From: Nitratiruptor sp. YY08-10
GTDB lineage: Bacteria > Campylobacterota > Campylobacteria > Campylobacterales > Nitratiruptoraceae
Assembly (NCBI RefSeq): GCF_016629565.1
Contig: NZ_AP023057.1
Location: 1,054,001 to 1,118,000 of the forward strand
Reading direction: 5' to 3'
Length of the DNA: 64,000 nt
A program made the position numbers and the translations under genes. Shown in pieces: positions 54,865-63,688 of the stretch; position 1 is the stretch's first letter; each line of letters opens with the position of its first letter. The notes under the pieces were generated by a model. The model worked only from the letters and a program-made list of their open reading frames with translations. It made no database searches and was not told the origin of the DNA.

Positions 54865-55242
54865 TTAATCAAAGATAACACCATCGACGTAATACCAGAT
54901 GCCATCCTCTTTTACAAACCTACTTCTTTCATGCAATATAAAATCATTTATGTATGCTTTGAACTCTACAAAGGCTTCTTGGTCATTTTGCACAAAATCG
55001 ATTATTTCGAGTTTATTGAAACTGTATTCGCAAAATTTTTTGATCTCTTCACTATTTGTCTGTTTTGATGGATACTCTGTTTTTACAATGTATATATAAT
55101 TTTTTGTCGCATATGCACTGTATCGGCTTTTCATAAGCTCTATCGCCGATTCTGCACATTTGCCTTTATGCAATCGCATACAGCACTTTTTATATTTTTT
55201 CTTGCTGCCACAAGGACAAGGTTTATTTGCAAAACTTTTCAT
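54865..55242 (-). CDS. SEC-C motif YchJ-family protein
   Basis: 125 residues. N-terminal SEC-C zinc motif P-C-P-C-G-S-K-K-K-Y-K-K-C-C, then an NTF2-like YchJ domain (M-K-S-R-Y-S-A-Y-A, F-V-K-E-D-G-I-W-Y-Y-V-D-G). Function unknown; the motif suggests contact with ribosome or Sec partners. Overlaps the ThiE-like gene by 4 bases. Confidence 0.87.
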   Translation of the reverse strand: MKSFANKPCPCGSKKKYKKCCMRLHKGKCAESAIELMKSRYSAYATKNYIYIVKTEYPSKQTNSEEIKKFCEYSFNKLEIIDFVQNDQEAFVEFKAYINDFILHERSRFVKEDGIWYYVDGVIFD

Positions 55243-55802
55243 GAAAAATACCTGATTGAAGCAAACCCAACTGCTTTTGCTCTCAACACTTTTCGTATCT
55301 GTTTATAGCCTACAATTCCACCAAGGGCAATAACTCTTTTTGGAAATTTTTTGCATACGTTCCTAAGGGCTCGGAGCCCTTTTGGTTTGCCTTTGCCTGG
55401 TGTAGAAAAAATTGGACTGAATGTGACAAAATCAGCTCCAAGGTGGAGAGCTTTTTCAATCTCTTCTTGGGAATGGGTACTGACAAAAGTCATAAGACCG
55501 GCTCTTTTGGCACGCACAATCTTTTCAAATTCATTTGATGGAATGTGAATACCAAAAAACCGATATCTTCTTGCAAGTTTTAGATCAGAATGTATAACAG
55601 GGATAGCACCACCTTTTTTTGCTATCTGTAAAAGTGCAAGTGCTTTTCTTTTTTGAAAACTTTTTTTGTCCCGATAGAGGATATACTTCACAGAATGCTT
55701 TCGCAACACTTTAAGTAAATAGACTTTGAAGGCGACGGGGCTGCTTCCATATTGTGATGGATCTGTTATGAAATAGGAAAATCCATTAAGATGCTTTTTC
55801 AT
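55239..55802 (-). CDS. Thiamine-phosphate synthase-like (ThiE/TenI) protein
   Basis: 187 residues, shorter than typical ThiE (about 210). Barrel motifs: S-T-H-S-Q-E-E-I-E-K-A, F-V-T-F-S-P-I-F-S-T-P-G-K and the phosphate-binding A-L-G-G-I. No other thi genes nearby. Could be ThiE proper or a TenI-like paralogue. Overlaps the small membrane gene upstream by 17 bases. Confidence 0.8.
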   Translation of the reverse strand: MKKHLNGFSYFITDPSQYGSSPVAFKVYLLKVLRKHSVKYILYRDKKSFQKRKALALLQIAKKGGAIPVIHSDLKLARRYRFFGIHIPSNEFEKIVRAKRAGLMTFVSTHSQEEIEKALHLGADFVTFSPIFSTPGKGKPKGLRALRNVCKKFPKRVIALGGIVGYKQIRKVLRAKAVGFASIRYFS

Positions 55803-56028
55803 TCTTTTGGTATTCCAATTTTTGGAGAATATCTAAGGCAATAAGAACCAACTCCAACATAACGATCCAAAAAAGCCAAAAACAAAAAACAAGTAAAGAG
55901 CCGATTAAGGCTGTTGGAAGATCTACGGAATACAAAGCGGTAAAAACAATGAGCAAAGAGAGAAACATGAGCGCCCAAAAGACGCCCATCAGAAAATGTA
56001 CAGCGGCTCGAAGGAGCTTTCTACTCAT
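55786..56028 (-). CDS. Small two-helix membrane protein
   Basis: 80 residues with two long hydrophobic helices (about 9-31 and 36-65) and basic ends. It starts at ATG 56028, 3 bases after the atpB stop, and overlaps the ThiE-like gene. No family recognised; no link to ATP synthase can be shown. Confidence 0.65.
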   Translation of the reverse strand: MSRKLLRAAVHFLMGVFWALMFLSLLIVFTALYSVDLPTALIGSLLVFCFWLFWIVMLELVLIALDILQKLEYQKNEKAS

Positions 56029-56031
56029 CAA

Positions 56032-56712
56032 TTATAAAGACTCTTCGTGAAGAAGGACTGCTCCTGCCAAATAGACATATGTCAAAATCATAAAAATGAA
56101 TGTTTGTAAAAATGCTGAAAATGTCATCAATGCAAATCCCGGCAACGGCACAATCCAAGGAGCAAGCATCAAGAGTACCCATACAAAAAGGTCATCCCCT
56201 TTGATGTTCCCAAAAAGTCGGAACGACAAAGAGATGATTCTTGAGATATGAGAAACGATTTCGATAGGAAACATAAGTGGTGCCAAAAGTTTTACCGGAC
56301 CTGCAAAATGTGCAAAATAGTGGATAACACCATTTTTTCGTATACCTTCGAAATTGTAAAAAATAAAAACGATTAGAGCGAGGGCAAGCGTAAAGTTGAT
56401 GTTGCCTGAAGGTGGTTCAAATCCAGGAATGATCTCCATCAAGTTTGCAAAAAAGATAAAAAGACCCAATGTAGCTACAAGAGGCAGATACTTTTTCGCA
56501 TAACTCTCACCGATTACATCCCGGCCCATTGCCACAACACCTTCCAAATAGGCTTCCATAACATTTTGACAGCCTGCCGGAACGACCTGCAATCTTTTTG
56601 TAGCAAGCTTTGCTACAACCAATGTTAAAAGTGCCGCAAGCAGCATATGAGAAACAAACAAAAAGGTGTGGTTTTCCGAAATCACACCCAAGAACGTAAA
56701 GATCCCTTCCAT
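56032..56712 (-). CDS. atpB: ATP synthase F0 subunit a
   Basis: 226 residues, five or six membrane helices. The essential Arg lies in [10 protein letters not shown], and G-x-E-x-P-S-G-N-I-N precedes the middle helices. Forms the proton path against the c ring. It stands apart from the other atp genes, as is usual in Campylobacterota. Confidence 0.94.
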   Translation of the reverse strand: MEGIFTFLGVISENHTFLFVSHMLLAALLTLVVAKLATKRLQVVPAGCQNVMEAYLEGVVAMGRDVIGESYAKKYLPLVATLGLFIFFANLMEIIPGFEPPSGNINFTLALALIVFIFYNFEGIRKNGVIHYFAHFAGPVKLLAPLMFPIEIVSHISRIISLSFRLFGNIKGDDLFVWVLLMLAPWIVPLPGFALMTFSAFLQTFIFMILTYVYLAGAVLLHEESL

Positions 56713-56756
56713 TCTTTCTCCTGTTTAAAGTTTTGCTAATTCTACCCAAATCTACC

Positions 56757-57494
56757 TTAAGAAACGACTAAATGCTCCTGTCCGAGTCGATACAAGACAA
56801 AGTCATATTTCAATGGATCTTTAGGATCAAACTTTTTTAACGATTGTGTCAAGAGATAGGCAGCATAAAGATCCTGTGTTTTTCTGTGGAGTAAGCCAAG
56901 TTTTTGTCCGACACGAAACGTATGCGTATCCAAAGGTATAATGAGATCACCTGTATCAACCTCTTTCCATAATCCCATATCCAGTCTATCTTTTCGAACC
57001 ATCCAGCGTAGAAACATGTGCCATCGCTTATACGCGCCTACACCTTTCATACGATTTGGTGGCGGAATTGATCCCACTAAAAATCGGTATCCTTTGGAGC
57101 GATAGGGATTGGCTTCATAAATTTTTTGGATGAGTGCAGCAATTCCATCCATGACACTCTTTCTTTTTTTATATGCATCCATAAAAATTTTTTCCAAAGA
57201 ATCAATGGATCGAAGTGCAAGAAACAGATTTGCCACATCCTGCGAAGTTTGAAAACGATAATATGGGAAACGTATTTGTTCAAAATGAGACTCTTGCAAT
57301 ATTGAAAAATCGAGTTTATCCAAAAAAGAGACAATCTGTTTTGCATTCCCATAGGAAAAAAGAGCGCATATGAGAGCTATTTTTTCATCTTTATACCGTG
57401 AAGCAATTAGGAGTGGATCTGGCTTTTCATATGAGAGTTCACCGGTTACATCTCTTTTTTGATACTCTTGTTCTAAAATTCTTTTAAGATTCAA
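56757..57494 (-). CDS. TIGR02757/DUF2400-family protein
   Basis: 245 residues. Helix-hairpin-like region with L-I-I-P-L-D-T-H-T-F-R-V-G-Q-K-L-G-L, which matches the DUF2400 core and recalls HhH-GPD DNA glycosylases. Function not established. Overlaps lptB by 4 bases. Confidence 0.85.
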   Translation of the reverse strand: MNLKRILEQEYQKRDVTGELSYEKPDPLLIASRYKDEKIALICALFSYGNAKQIVSFLDKLDFSILQESHFEQIRFPYYRFQTSQDVANLFLALRSIDSLEKIFMDAYKKRKSVMDGIAALIQKIYEANPYRSKGYRFLVGSIPPPNRMKGVGAYKRWHMFLRWMVRKDRLDMGLWKEVDTGDLIIPLDTHTFRVGQKLGLLHRKTQDLYAAYLLTQSLKKFDPKDPLKYDFVLYRLGQEHLVVS

Positions 57495-58213
57495 AATTTG
57501 AAATTTTCTCCCAAATAGAACTTTCGTACCATAGGATCTTCGGCTACTTCTTCTGAACTACCACTAGCCAAAATTTCGCCATCTTTGAGTACATATGCCC
57601 TATCACATACTGAAAGAGTTTCTCGAACGTTATGGTCGGTTATCAGAATACCAATACCGGCTTTTTTCAGTTCCCCGATCACTTTTTGAATATCTGCTAC
57701 GGCTATAGGATCTACTCCTGCAAATGGCTCATCGAGTAGTAAAAATTTTGGCTTCATCACAAGTGATCTTGCTATTTCGCATCTTCTGCGTTCACCTCCA
57801 CTCAGAGCGATCCCTTTTCTGTGACGTATCGGCTCAATTCCAAAAAGCTCCAGCAGGTCTTCTACTACTTTATCACGCTCCTGAACCGAGCCATATGCAG
57901 ATTCTGCGGCTATATAGAGATTCTCTTCGACAGTCAAATCTTTAAAAACACTCGATTCTTGTGGAAGATATCCGATCCCTTTTTTTGCCTTTTCATGCAA
58001 AGGGAGCTTGGTTATCTCTTCATCATCCAGTATAACTGAACCTTTCGTGGGATGAATCAGTCCACATATCATATAAAAAGTTGTAGTTTTACCAGCTCCG
58101 TTGGGACCTAAAAGTCCTACTACTTCAGAGCTTTGCACTTCAAGGGTTACCCCCCTGACTATCGGTTTTTTCTTAATCTCTTTATAGAGACCTTTTGCAA
58201 CTAATCGATGCAT
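57491..58213 (-). CDS. lptB: LPS export ABC transporter ATPase LptB
   Basis: 240 residues. Walker A G-P-N-G-A-G-K-T-T-T-F-Y, signature L-S-G-G-E-R-R-R-C-E-I-A, Walker B L-L-L-D-E-P-F-A-G-V-D-P, and the C-terminal K-F-Y-L-G-E-N-F typical of LptB. Powers LPS transport with LptFG. Overlaps tsaE by 13 bases. Confidence 0.94.
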   Translation of the reverse strand: MHRLVAKGLYKEIKKKPIVRGVTLEVQSSEVVGLLGPNGAGKTTTFYMICGLIHPTKGSVILDDEEITKLPLHEKAKKGIGYLPQESSVFKDLTVEENLYIAAESAYGSVQERDKVVEDLLELFGIEPIRHRKGIALSGGERRRCEIARSLVMKPKFLLLDEPFAGVDPIAVADIQKVIGELKKAGIGILITDHNVRETLSVCDRAYVLKDGEILASGSSEEVAEDPMVRKFYLGENFKF

Positions 58214-58599
58214 CGATACTCTCTTTTCTCGTTTTTTGGAACAATCTCAATCTCTAAATATTCATATCCCAGTTCTTTTAAAAAATTTTTGAGATTCTCA
58301 TCGGGCCACTCTATGAAATGGTATCCCGGTTTTTCAAGCTCTTCAAAAAGTCCCAATTCCATAAACTTTGCAAATCCTGCATTATACAGATCATAATGAT
58401 AAATCTTGTCTCCATATACTTGCTGTATGGAAAAGGTGGGAGATGTTACACCCTCTTGTCCGAGACTTTTTGCAAATGCTTTGACGAGAGTCGTTTTTCC
58501 TGCACCAAGATCGCCTTCAAGCAAAATTATATTTTTTTTGCTGTTTTGAATACATGAAACAACAGGTTCCAAATGATGTTGATCGAGTTCAAACTTCAT
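58201..58599 (-). CDS. tsaE: tRNA threonylcarbamoyladenosine ATPase TsaE
   Basis: 132 residues. Walker A L-E-G-D-L-G-A-G-K-T-T-L-V-K, then S-P-T-F-S-I, Y-H-Y-D-L-Y and H-F-I-E-W-P-D motifs. Partner of TsaB/TsaD in t6A synthesis. Overlaps trpD and lptB. Confidence 0.93.
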   Translation of the reverse strand: MKFELDQHHLEPVVSCIQNSKKNIILLEGDLGAGKTTLVKAFAKSLGQEGVTSPTFSIQQVYGDKIYHYDLYNAGFAKFMELGLFEELEKPGYHFIEWPDENLKNFLKELGYEYLEIEIVPKNEKREYRCID

Positions 58600-59560
58600 G
58601 GAGCAACTCTTTCGAAACCTGTATGATCTGATTGAGCTTTTCTTGCGCTTTGCCAGACTTTATCGCTTCCATTGCCATTTCTACCCCTTCCCTTATCGAT
58701 GAAGCTTTTCCATCGACATAGAGTGCCGCTCCAGCATTCAGAAGCACCATATCTCTTTTGGGCCCTGACTCTTCTCCACTCAATATTGCTCTCGTAATTT
58801 CGGCATTTTCAATTGCGTCGCCACCAAGAATCGATTCAAAAGAAGCCCTTTGGAGGCCATAATCCTCAGGAGCGATTTCATAGTATGTAATATGACCGTT
58901 ATTTAGCTCTGCAACGTACGTTTTTCCGCTGATACTGATCTCATCCATACCCTCTTCGCTTGATACGACAAGTGCCTTTTTGGCTCCAAGCTCCTTTAAG
59001 GCTTCAGCCAGTTTTGGTACGAACTCTTTATCAAAAACACCCAACAGATACTTTTTCGCTCCAGCTGGATTGGTAAGAGGTCCTAAAATGTTAAAAATAG
59101 TTCGATGAGGAATGCTTTTTCGAATCGGCATAATATGTTTCATTACAGGATGATGATTTTTGGCAAAAATAAAACAAAAACCGCATTTTTGTAATATTTC
59201 CACCTGTTTTTCCGGAGTTAAATCAAGTTCAATTCCAAGCGCTTCAAGCATATCTGCACTGCCACTTTTACTGGTGATGCTTCTATTGCCATGTTTGGCA
59301 ACATAACTGCCAAGTGACGGCAACAGCAAAGCCACAGTGCTTGAAACATTGAAACTGCCACTTTTATCGCCACCTGTCCCAACTACATCGATAAGTTTTT
59401 CCTGTAAATTTTTAGAAATAGGAAGTTTGATAGAGTGCTCTCGCATAATTTTAGCAGCCTCTGCAATATCTTCGGCCCTCTCACCTTTTTTATAGAGTTC
59501 AATTAAAAATGCTCTTGCTTCTTGTTCACTGAGTTCATTGTTAAACAGTTTTTCAAACAT
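58589..59560 (-). CDS. trpD: Anthranilate phosphoribosyltransferase
   Basis: 323 residues. G-T-G-G-D binding loop in V-D-V-V-G-T-G-G-D-K-S, K-H-G-N-R-S, and G-P-L-T-N-P. Second step of tryptophan synthesis. It is separated from other trp genes and embedded between tsaE and an S4 protein. Confidence 0.94.
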   Translation of the reverse strand: MFEKLFNNELSEQEARAFLIELYKKGERAEDIAEAAKIMREHSIKLPISKNLQEKLIDVVGTGGDKSGSFNVSSTVALLLPSLGSYVAKHGNRSITSKSGSADMLEALGIELDLTPEKQVEILQKCGFCFIFAKNHHPVMKHIMPIRKSIPHRTIFNILGPLTNPAGAKKYLLGVFDKEFVPKLAEALKELGAKKALVVSSEEGMDEISISGKTYVAELNNGHITYYEIAPEDYGLQRASFESILGGDAIENAEITRAILSGEESGPKRDMVLLNAGAALYVDGKASSIREGVEMAMEAIKSGKAQEKLNQIIQVSKELLHEV

Positions 59561-59805
59561 TAAAGCTCCTCTACATATTCATGCATTCTTGCTTTTGGAA
59601 CATTTTTTGTGGTAGGAATCGCTAAAACTTTGTAGCTTTTATCTCCTTTGAGATACTTAATGGTAATGATATCACCTATTTTGACATCTTTGCTCGCTTT
59701 TGCCACCAGGCCATTGAGTAAAACAACCTCATTTTTGATCATATCCTGTGCAACGCTTCTTCTTTTTACTATATTGACCGCATTCATAAACTTATCGATT
59801 CGCAC
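59560..59805 (-). CDS. S4-domain RNA-binding protein (Hsp15/YlmH-like)
   Basis: 81 residues: the S4 fold M-R-I-D-K-F-M-N-A-V-N-I-V-K-R-R-S-V-A, then V-L-L-N-G-L-V-A-K-A-S-K-D-V-K-I-G-D. Probably binds ribosomal RNA, perhaps in stalled-subunit rescue like Hsp15; inferred. The stop shares a base with the trpD start. Confidence 0.88.
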   Translation of the reverse strand: MRIDKFMNAVNIVKRRSVAQDMIKNEVVLLNGLVAKASKDVKIGDIITIKYLKGDKSYKVLAIPTTKNVPKARMHEYVEEL

Positions 59806-60248
59806 CCTTCAAACTCCAATAATGCTTTTTTGATTTCAATGCCACCATTATAGCCACCAATTCCTTGTTTTGAAATAACTCTATGACAAGGTACTACGAT
59901 AGCATAAGGGTTGTGTTTCATAATCTGACCTACAGCTTGGGCAGCTTTTGCATTTCCACTTTGTCTTGCCACTTCTTGATATGTCAAACAAGAACCAAAT
60001 GGAATATCTTGTACGACTTCTCTCACTCTTTGTGAGAAATCGCTTTTTGCTTTTACCAGTGGCACATGAAAGGGGACTATTTTTTTCGAAAAATAGTTCC
60101 TAAGCCACTCTTTCGTGTCCCAAATAAGTTCATTTATCTTTTCTTCATTTTGCTCCTGCACAAAATGAATCTGCATAAGATTTTGATCATTCGCGACAAT
60201 TTCAATGATACCTATTGGCGAAACATAATAACCGCTATACAATTCCAT
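59784..60248 (-). CDS. ogt: Methylated-DNA--protein-cysteine methyltransferase
   Basis: 154 residues from ATG 60248 (M-E-L-Y-S-G-Y-Y). Active-site I-V-V-P-C-H-R-V-I, and the recognition-helix region T-Y-Q-E-V-A-R-Q-S-G-N. Repairs O6-alkylguanine. An upstream ATG at 60269 would add seven residues. Overlaps the UbiD-family gene end and the S4 gene start. Confidence 0.92.
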   Translation of the reverse strand: MELYSGYYVSPIGIIEIVANDQNLMQIHFVQEQNEEKINELIWDTKEWLRNYFSKKIVPFHVPLVKAKSDFSQRVREVVQDIPFGSCLTYQEVARQSGNAKAAQAVGQIMKHNPYAIVVPCHRVISKQGIGGYNGGIEIKKALLEFEGCESISL

Positions 60249-62034
60249 ATTTTTTAATGAATTCTTCATCTATATCTAATATCCCTCTTTCTCTTAAACT
60301 CTTAATAACCTCTTTGTCACACACAACATCAGGGGGCCATTCTCTATCAAACGTATCGATCTTGGGATCTTTATTTGTCCCATCAACGATGATAAACGGT
60401 TCCAAAACCACATCTCTTTGTGCGTCGATATTATTCACAACTCGCCACACTAGCATATAAGGGTTATCAAGATCGTCACAATCATTTACAACAATCAATA
60501 CTTTACAATGCTGTTGCAAAGCACCAAGTTTTTCAAAAAGAGTTTGAAGACTTTTTTCTTTTTTATACACCGCAATGGCAAGAGGATTTTTGGTATTTGT
60601 CATATACTGTTTTACATCCAAGAAGTTGCCATCAATGCTTTGCAATTTCTCAAGAAGTTCTTTATCGCTTAAAAGCTCTTCCACTCCCTCTTTTACCTCT
60701 TCACCAGTTGCATCAATCCCAAGTTTTCCACCCTCAAACTGTCTTGGGCTGGAGTGATCAAGATGATCCACTACCCCTTCACTGATTAAAATATTTTTTG
60801 GTGCAAGATGATTGCAGATATAGCAGGTAACTGCTTCATAGTCTGTCAAATCTGGAGCATCTTTGTCCATAAAAATTGCGTGTTTTACAAAACTCATCTG
60901 CCCCACTCCCCAAAAAGCGTGCATAAACTGCTTCGCATGGGCTGGATAACGTACATCCATTTTTGCTAAGATGAGATTGTGAAATACCCCATTTTCTGGC
61001 ATATGATAATCCATTAAGTCGCTAGCAGTGGTTTTGAGAAGCGGTAAAAAAATCCGCTCTGTTCCCCATCCCATATATTTATCTTCCAAAGGCGGTTTTC
61101 CAACGACGGTTGCAGTAAAGACTGGATTTTTCTTGGCTGTAATTTTTGTTACTTCCATAACAGGAAATGGTTCAGGCAATGTATAGTAACCTGTATGGTC
61201 TCCAAAAGGGCCTTCAATCTCAAAATTATTTGGATCTACATATCCTTCAATCACGAAATCTACATCTTTTGGAATCCATATATCATTTGTTAAAGATTTT
61301 ACAAGCTCGGGATTTTGATTGCGAATGAAACCATAAAGTAATAGTTCAAAAACCTTTGGAGGCATAGGAGCTTGTCCACACCATATATAAAGAGGATCTC
61401 CACCAATTGCGACGGTAACCGGCATCTTTTTCCTAGCTTTTTTATATTCATGAAAAAAGTGTGCCCCATCTTTGTGGATCTGCCAGTGCATTCCAAGGCG
61501 CATATCATCATAGACTTGCAAGCGGTACATCCCAACGTTTTGCACATTTGAGTGCAAATCTTTGGTATAAACTTGGCCAGTAGTTATAAATTTTCCACCA
61601 TCTTCAGGCCATGTTTTTAAAATCGGTAGTTCATGGAGTGAATCGATTTCAATCTCTTGGCACTCCCCCTTTTGATCAAGCCTTTTTGGAAAAACATTTT
61701 TCATTCTAAAAAGAGTTGAGAGAAGATCCAGTTTTTCTTTCCATGTTGAGGGAGGTTTAAGGTGTAAAAGCTCTTCTATCTCTTTGGCAATTTCATCAGG
61801 GTGCTTTCCAAGAATTTTTGTAGTAAGCTCAAAATTAGCAAAAATATTCATCAATACCGGAAAATCATATTTTTTGTCCAGTTTTCGATCTACAGGATTT
61901 GTAAAAAGAATCGGTCTTGAATCTTCTTTTTTCACCTCTATATAGGCGATATGAGGAATTTCGAGATTGACATCGAGTTCTTCATCAATGATTTTCAGAT
62001 CGCCTTTTCGTTTGAGAAATTCGATAACATCCAT
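60235..62034 (-). CDS. UbiD-family decarboxylase, probable futalosine menaquinone pathway
   Basis: 599 residues from ATG 62034 (M-D-V-I-E-F-L-K-R), the long UbiD form used for menaquinone via futalosine in Campylobacterota. Prenyl-FMN-binding motifs include Y-R-L-Q-V-Y-D and G-P-F-G-D-H-T-G-Y-Y. The in-frame extension to 62064 has a poor start context. The assignment to 1,4-dihydroxy-6-naphthoate decarboxylation is by family and lineage, not proven. Confidence 0.88.
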   Translation of the reverse strand: MDVIEFLKRKGDLKIIDEELDVNLEIPHIAYIEVKKEDSRPILFTNPVDRKLDKKYDFPVLMNIFANFELTTKILGKHPDEIAKEIEELLHLKPPSTWKEKLDLLSTLFRMKNVFPKRLDQKGECQEIEIDSLHELPILKTWPEDGGKFITTGQVYTKDLHSNVQNVGMYRLQVYDDMRLGMHWQIHKDGAHFFHEYKKARKKMPVTVAIGGDPLYIWCGQAPMPPKVFELLLYGFIRNQNPELVKSLTNDIWIPKDVDFVIEGYVDPNNFEIEGPFGDHTGYYTLPEPFPVMEVTKITAKKNPVFTATVVGKPPLEDKYMGWGTERIFLPLLKTTASDLMDYHMPENGVFHNLILAKMDVRYPAHAKQFMHAFWGVGQMSFVKHAIFMDKDAPDLTDYEAVTCYICNHLAPKNILISEGVVDHLDHSSPRQFEGGKLGIDATGEEVKEGVEELLSDKELLEKLQSIDGNFLDVKQYMTNTKNPLAIAVYKKEKSLQTLFEKLGALQQHCKVLIVVNDCDDLDNPYMLVWRVVNNIDAQRDVVLEPFIIVDGTNKDPKIDTFDREWPPDVVCDKEVIKSLRERGILDIDEEFIKKYGIV

Positions 62035-62090
62035 ACAAAAGCCTTTTTGATTGTATTGTAACAAAGCAGAAATGTGAAGAAAATAAGAGG

Positions 62091-62431
62091 TGGCGCAACT
62101 GTAAGCCGAGTTCTGTCGTGGATAGCTATTTATCTACGCTTAGTGTCACCACTAAGCTCTAGCGTCGCACTCAAAATGTGAGGCTTTAACCAGGTGCGAC
62201 TTGCTGCGGGTTGGGTTTACACTGCCTTCTGTGTTACCACAGAAGCGGTGAGCTCTTACCTCACCCTTTCACCCTTGCCTGAGCCTTTAAGGCCATCGGC
62301 GGTTTGCTCTCTGTTGCACTTTCCCTCAGCTTATCCCAAACGGGCTTCGCTGGCCACCGGTTAGGTGGAACCCTGCCTCACTGCAGCTCGGACTTTCCTC
62401 TTGGTTTCCCAAGCAGCTATCCATTGCGCCA
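62091..62431 (-). ncRNA. rnpB: RNase P RNA, bacterial class A
   Basis: Read on the minus strand, the 5' and 3' ends pair as TGGCGCAA / TTGCGCCA (P1). The CR-I element GAGGAAAGTCCG is present (complement at 62389-62400), with the universal 3' part A-C-A-G-A-A-C-T-C-G-G-C-T-T-A near 62103-62118. Length about 341 nt, normal for the class. Ends are set by the P1 helix and may be off by a few bases. The protein partner is encoded at 37286-37570. Confidence 0.93.
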
Positions 62432-62521
62432 AATGAATTATAGCTTAATTTTATCTTAATGTAAAGATGTTATGATATTAAAAATAAATGTTAGCTGATA
62501 TATAAACAAAAAGGAATGAGC

Positions 62522-62965
62522 ATGAATAAATTCTTTATAGCATTGATGACATTTGTTATACTGGCTATACAGGTATTTTTGACATTTAAGATCAATATCG
62601 GCTGGATACTTATTCTATCACTGGTTGCAATGGGGTTTTTCATCATTACAAATTACAAATCCTTGGCTCTTTCCACTGTTTTTGCCGTCTTTTTATATGG
62701 AGGCGTAATTGCTATGCTAGACCATGAACAGTATGTTTCTCAAGAAATAAAACTTTCACAAAATGTCGTTATTGATCAAAAAAGTGGTACTAGATTTATC
62801 ATTTCAATGAATGACTGGAAAAAATACAAAAACAGACTCAAAAAAGAACAAAAAGAGCTTCTTTGTCAAAGTTATACATTGTTGCATAAAGTATTACCGG
62901 ATACATTTTGCTATTTGAGAGTGGGTAAAAAGGATCTGATCAAAGTCGAAAAACTAAGAAGTTAA
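62522..62965 (+). CDS. Small membrane protein of unknown function
   Basis: 147 residues with three hydrophobic segments in the first 75 residues, then a soluble C-terminal part with two cysteines (L-L-C-Q-S and T-F-C-Y-L-R). ATG 62522 is chosen because the AAGGA site is six bases away; the ATG at 62516 touches that site. It is the only rightward gene here, between rnpB and a shared terminator. No family recognised. Confidence 0.65.
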   Translation: MNKFFIALMTFVILAIQVFLTFKINIGWILILSLVAMGFFIITNYKSLALSTVFAVFLYGGVIAMLDHEQYVSQEIKLSQNVVIDQKSGTRFIISMNDWKKYKNRLKKEQKELLCQSYTLLHKVLPDTFCYLRVGKKDLIKVEKLRS

Positions 62966-62968
62966 AAT

Positions 62969-62990
62969 TCGTTAGCCAAGTGGCTAACGA
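62969..62990. terminator. Bidirectional terminator hairpin
   Basis: A 10-bp perfect stem (TCGTTAGCCA / TGGCTAACGA) with a 2-base loop lies between two convergent genes. On the minus strand it follows the oorC stop directly and leads into an AATTTT stretch. Confidence 0.75.
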
Positions 62991-63605
62991 TTATGCGGAA
63001 CATACGTCCTTTGCTTTTAAAGCTTCTGCTTCTGCTACCGTTTTGATTCTACCTTTTTCTTTTGCTTCTTTCGCATATTTTACACCAAGATTGTATGCCG
63101 TTTTATTGAGTTCAACAAATTTCGGTGGAACTTTGGAGATCATTGTCTCATATACAAGCTCTTCAGGAAGAACTTTTGTCATCTCGATAGTTACACCAAG
63201 AGCAACGACGGACTGAGTAACAACGTTTCCAACTTCCTCTTTTGCAATAGATATGATAGGAATGGCATACATTTCCCACCTGTCAAGGTCTTCTTGTGTT
63301 GGTGTTACGAGATTTGGCTCGAATACAATAATACCACCATCTTTTACACCGCTTTTGAACTGATTGTAACTAACCTGTGCAGTTGAGAGCATATACTCTA
63401 TCTCACCTTCATTTGCATAAGGATATAAAATCTCTTCATCATCCAAGATGATATCCACTTTTGTAGGGCCGCCTCGTACTTGTGAGGTATATGTTGCAGC
63501 TTTTACACCATATCCGCCTGCTTTAATCTTTGCAGCAGCCAAAATTTCGCCTGCAAGCAAAACACCCTGACCGCCAACTCCTGTAAATCGTAATTGATGT
63601 CTCAT
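62991..63605 (-). CDS. oorC: 2-oxoglutarate:ferredoxin oxidoreductase, gamma subunit
   Basis: 204 residues from ATG 63605 (AAGGAAG site). Gamma-domain motifs: R-F-T-G-V-G-G-Q-G-V and T-Y-T-S-Q-V-R-G-G-P-T-K-V. Part of the CoA-forming 2-oxoglutarate oxidoreductase that serves the oxidative or reductive TCA cycle in this group. Downstream of oorB, as in the OorDABC order. Confidence 0.92.
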   Translation of the reverse strand: MRHQLRFTGVGGQGVLLAGEILAAAKIKAGGYGVKAATYTSQVRGGPTKVDIILDDEEILYPYANEGEIEYMLSTAQVSYNQFKSGVKDGGIIVFEPNLVTPTQEDLDRWEMYAIPIISIAKEEVGNVVTQSVVALGVTIEMTKVLPEELVYETMISKVPPKFVELNKTAYNLGVKYAKEAKEKGRIKTVAEAEALKAKDVCSA

Positions 63606-63672
63606 AGTCAACTTCCTTTGAGTTTGTTTTTGTTATTTCTTTGAATAACTACTATGAGTGTAGCAATTCAAA

Positions 63673-63685
63673 GGGGCGAAGCCCC
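63673..63685 (-). other. Short GC stem-loop after oorB
   Basis: GGGGC-GAA-GCCCC (5-bp stem, 3-base loop) begins just past the oorB stop and is followed on the minus strand by a T-containing run. It may be a weak terminator or an RNA-processing/stability element that tunes oorC relative to oorB. Confidence 0.4.
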
Positions 63686-63688
63686 AGA

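Noticed and set aside
54253-55068. 271-codon plus-strand frame across the gatB/YchJ junction
   Set aside because: Antisense to two real genes; no start signal or family resemblance.
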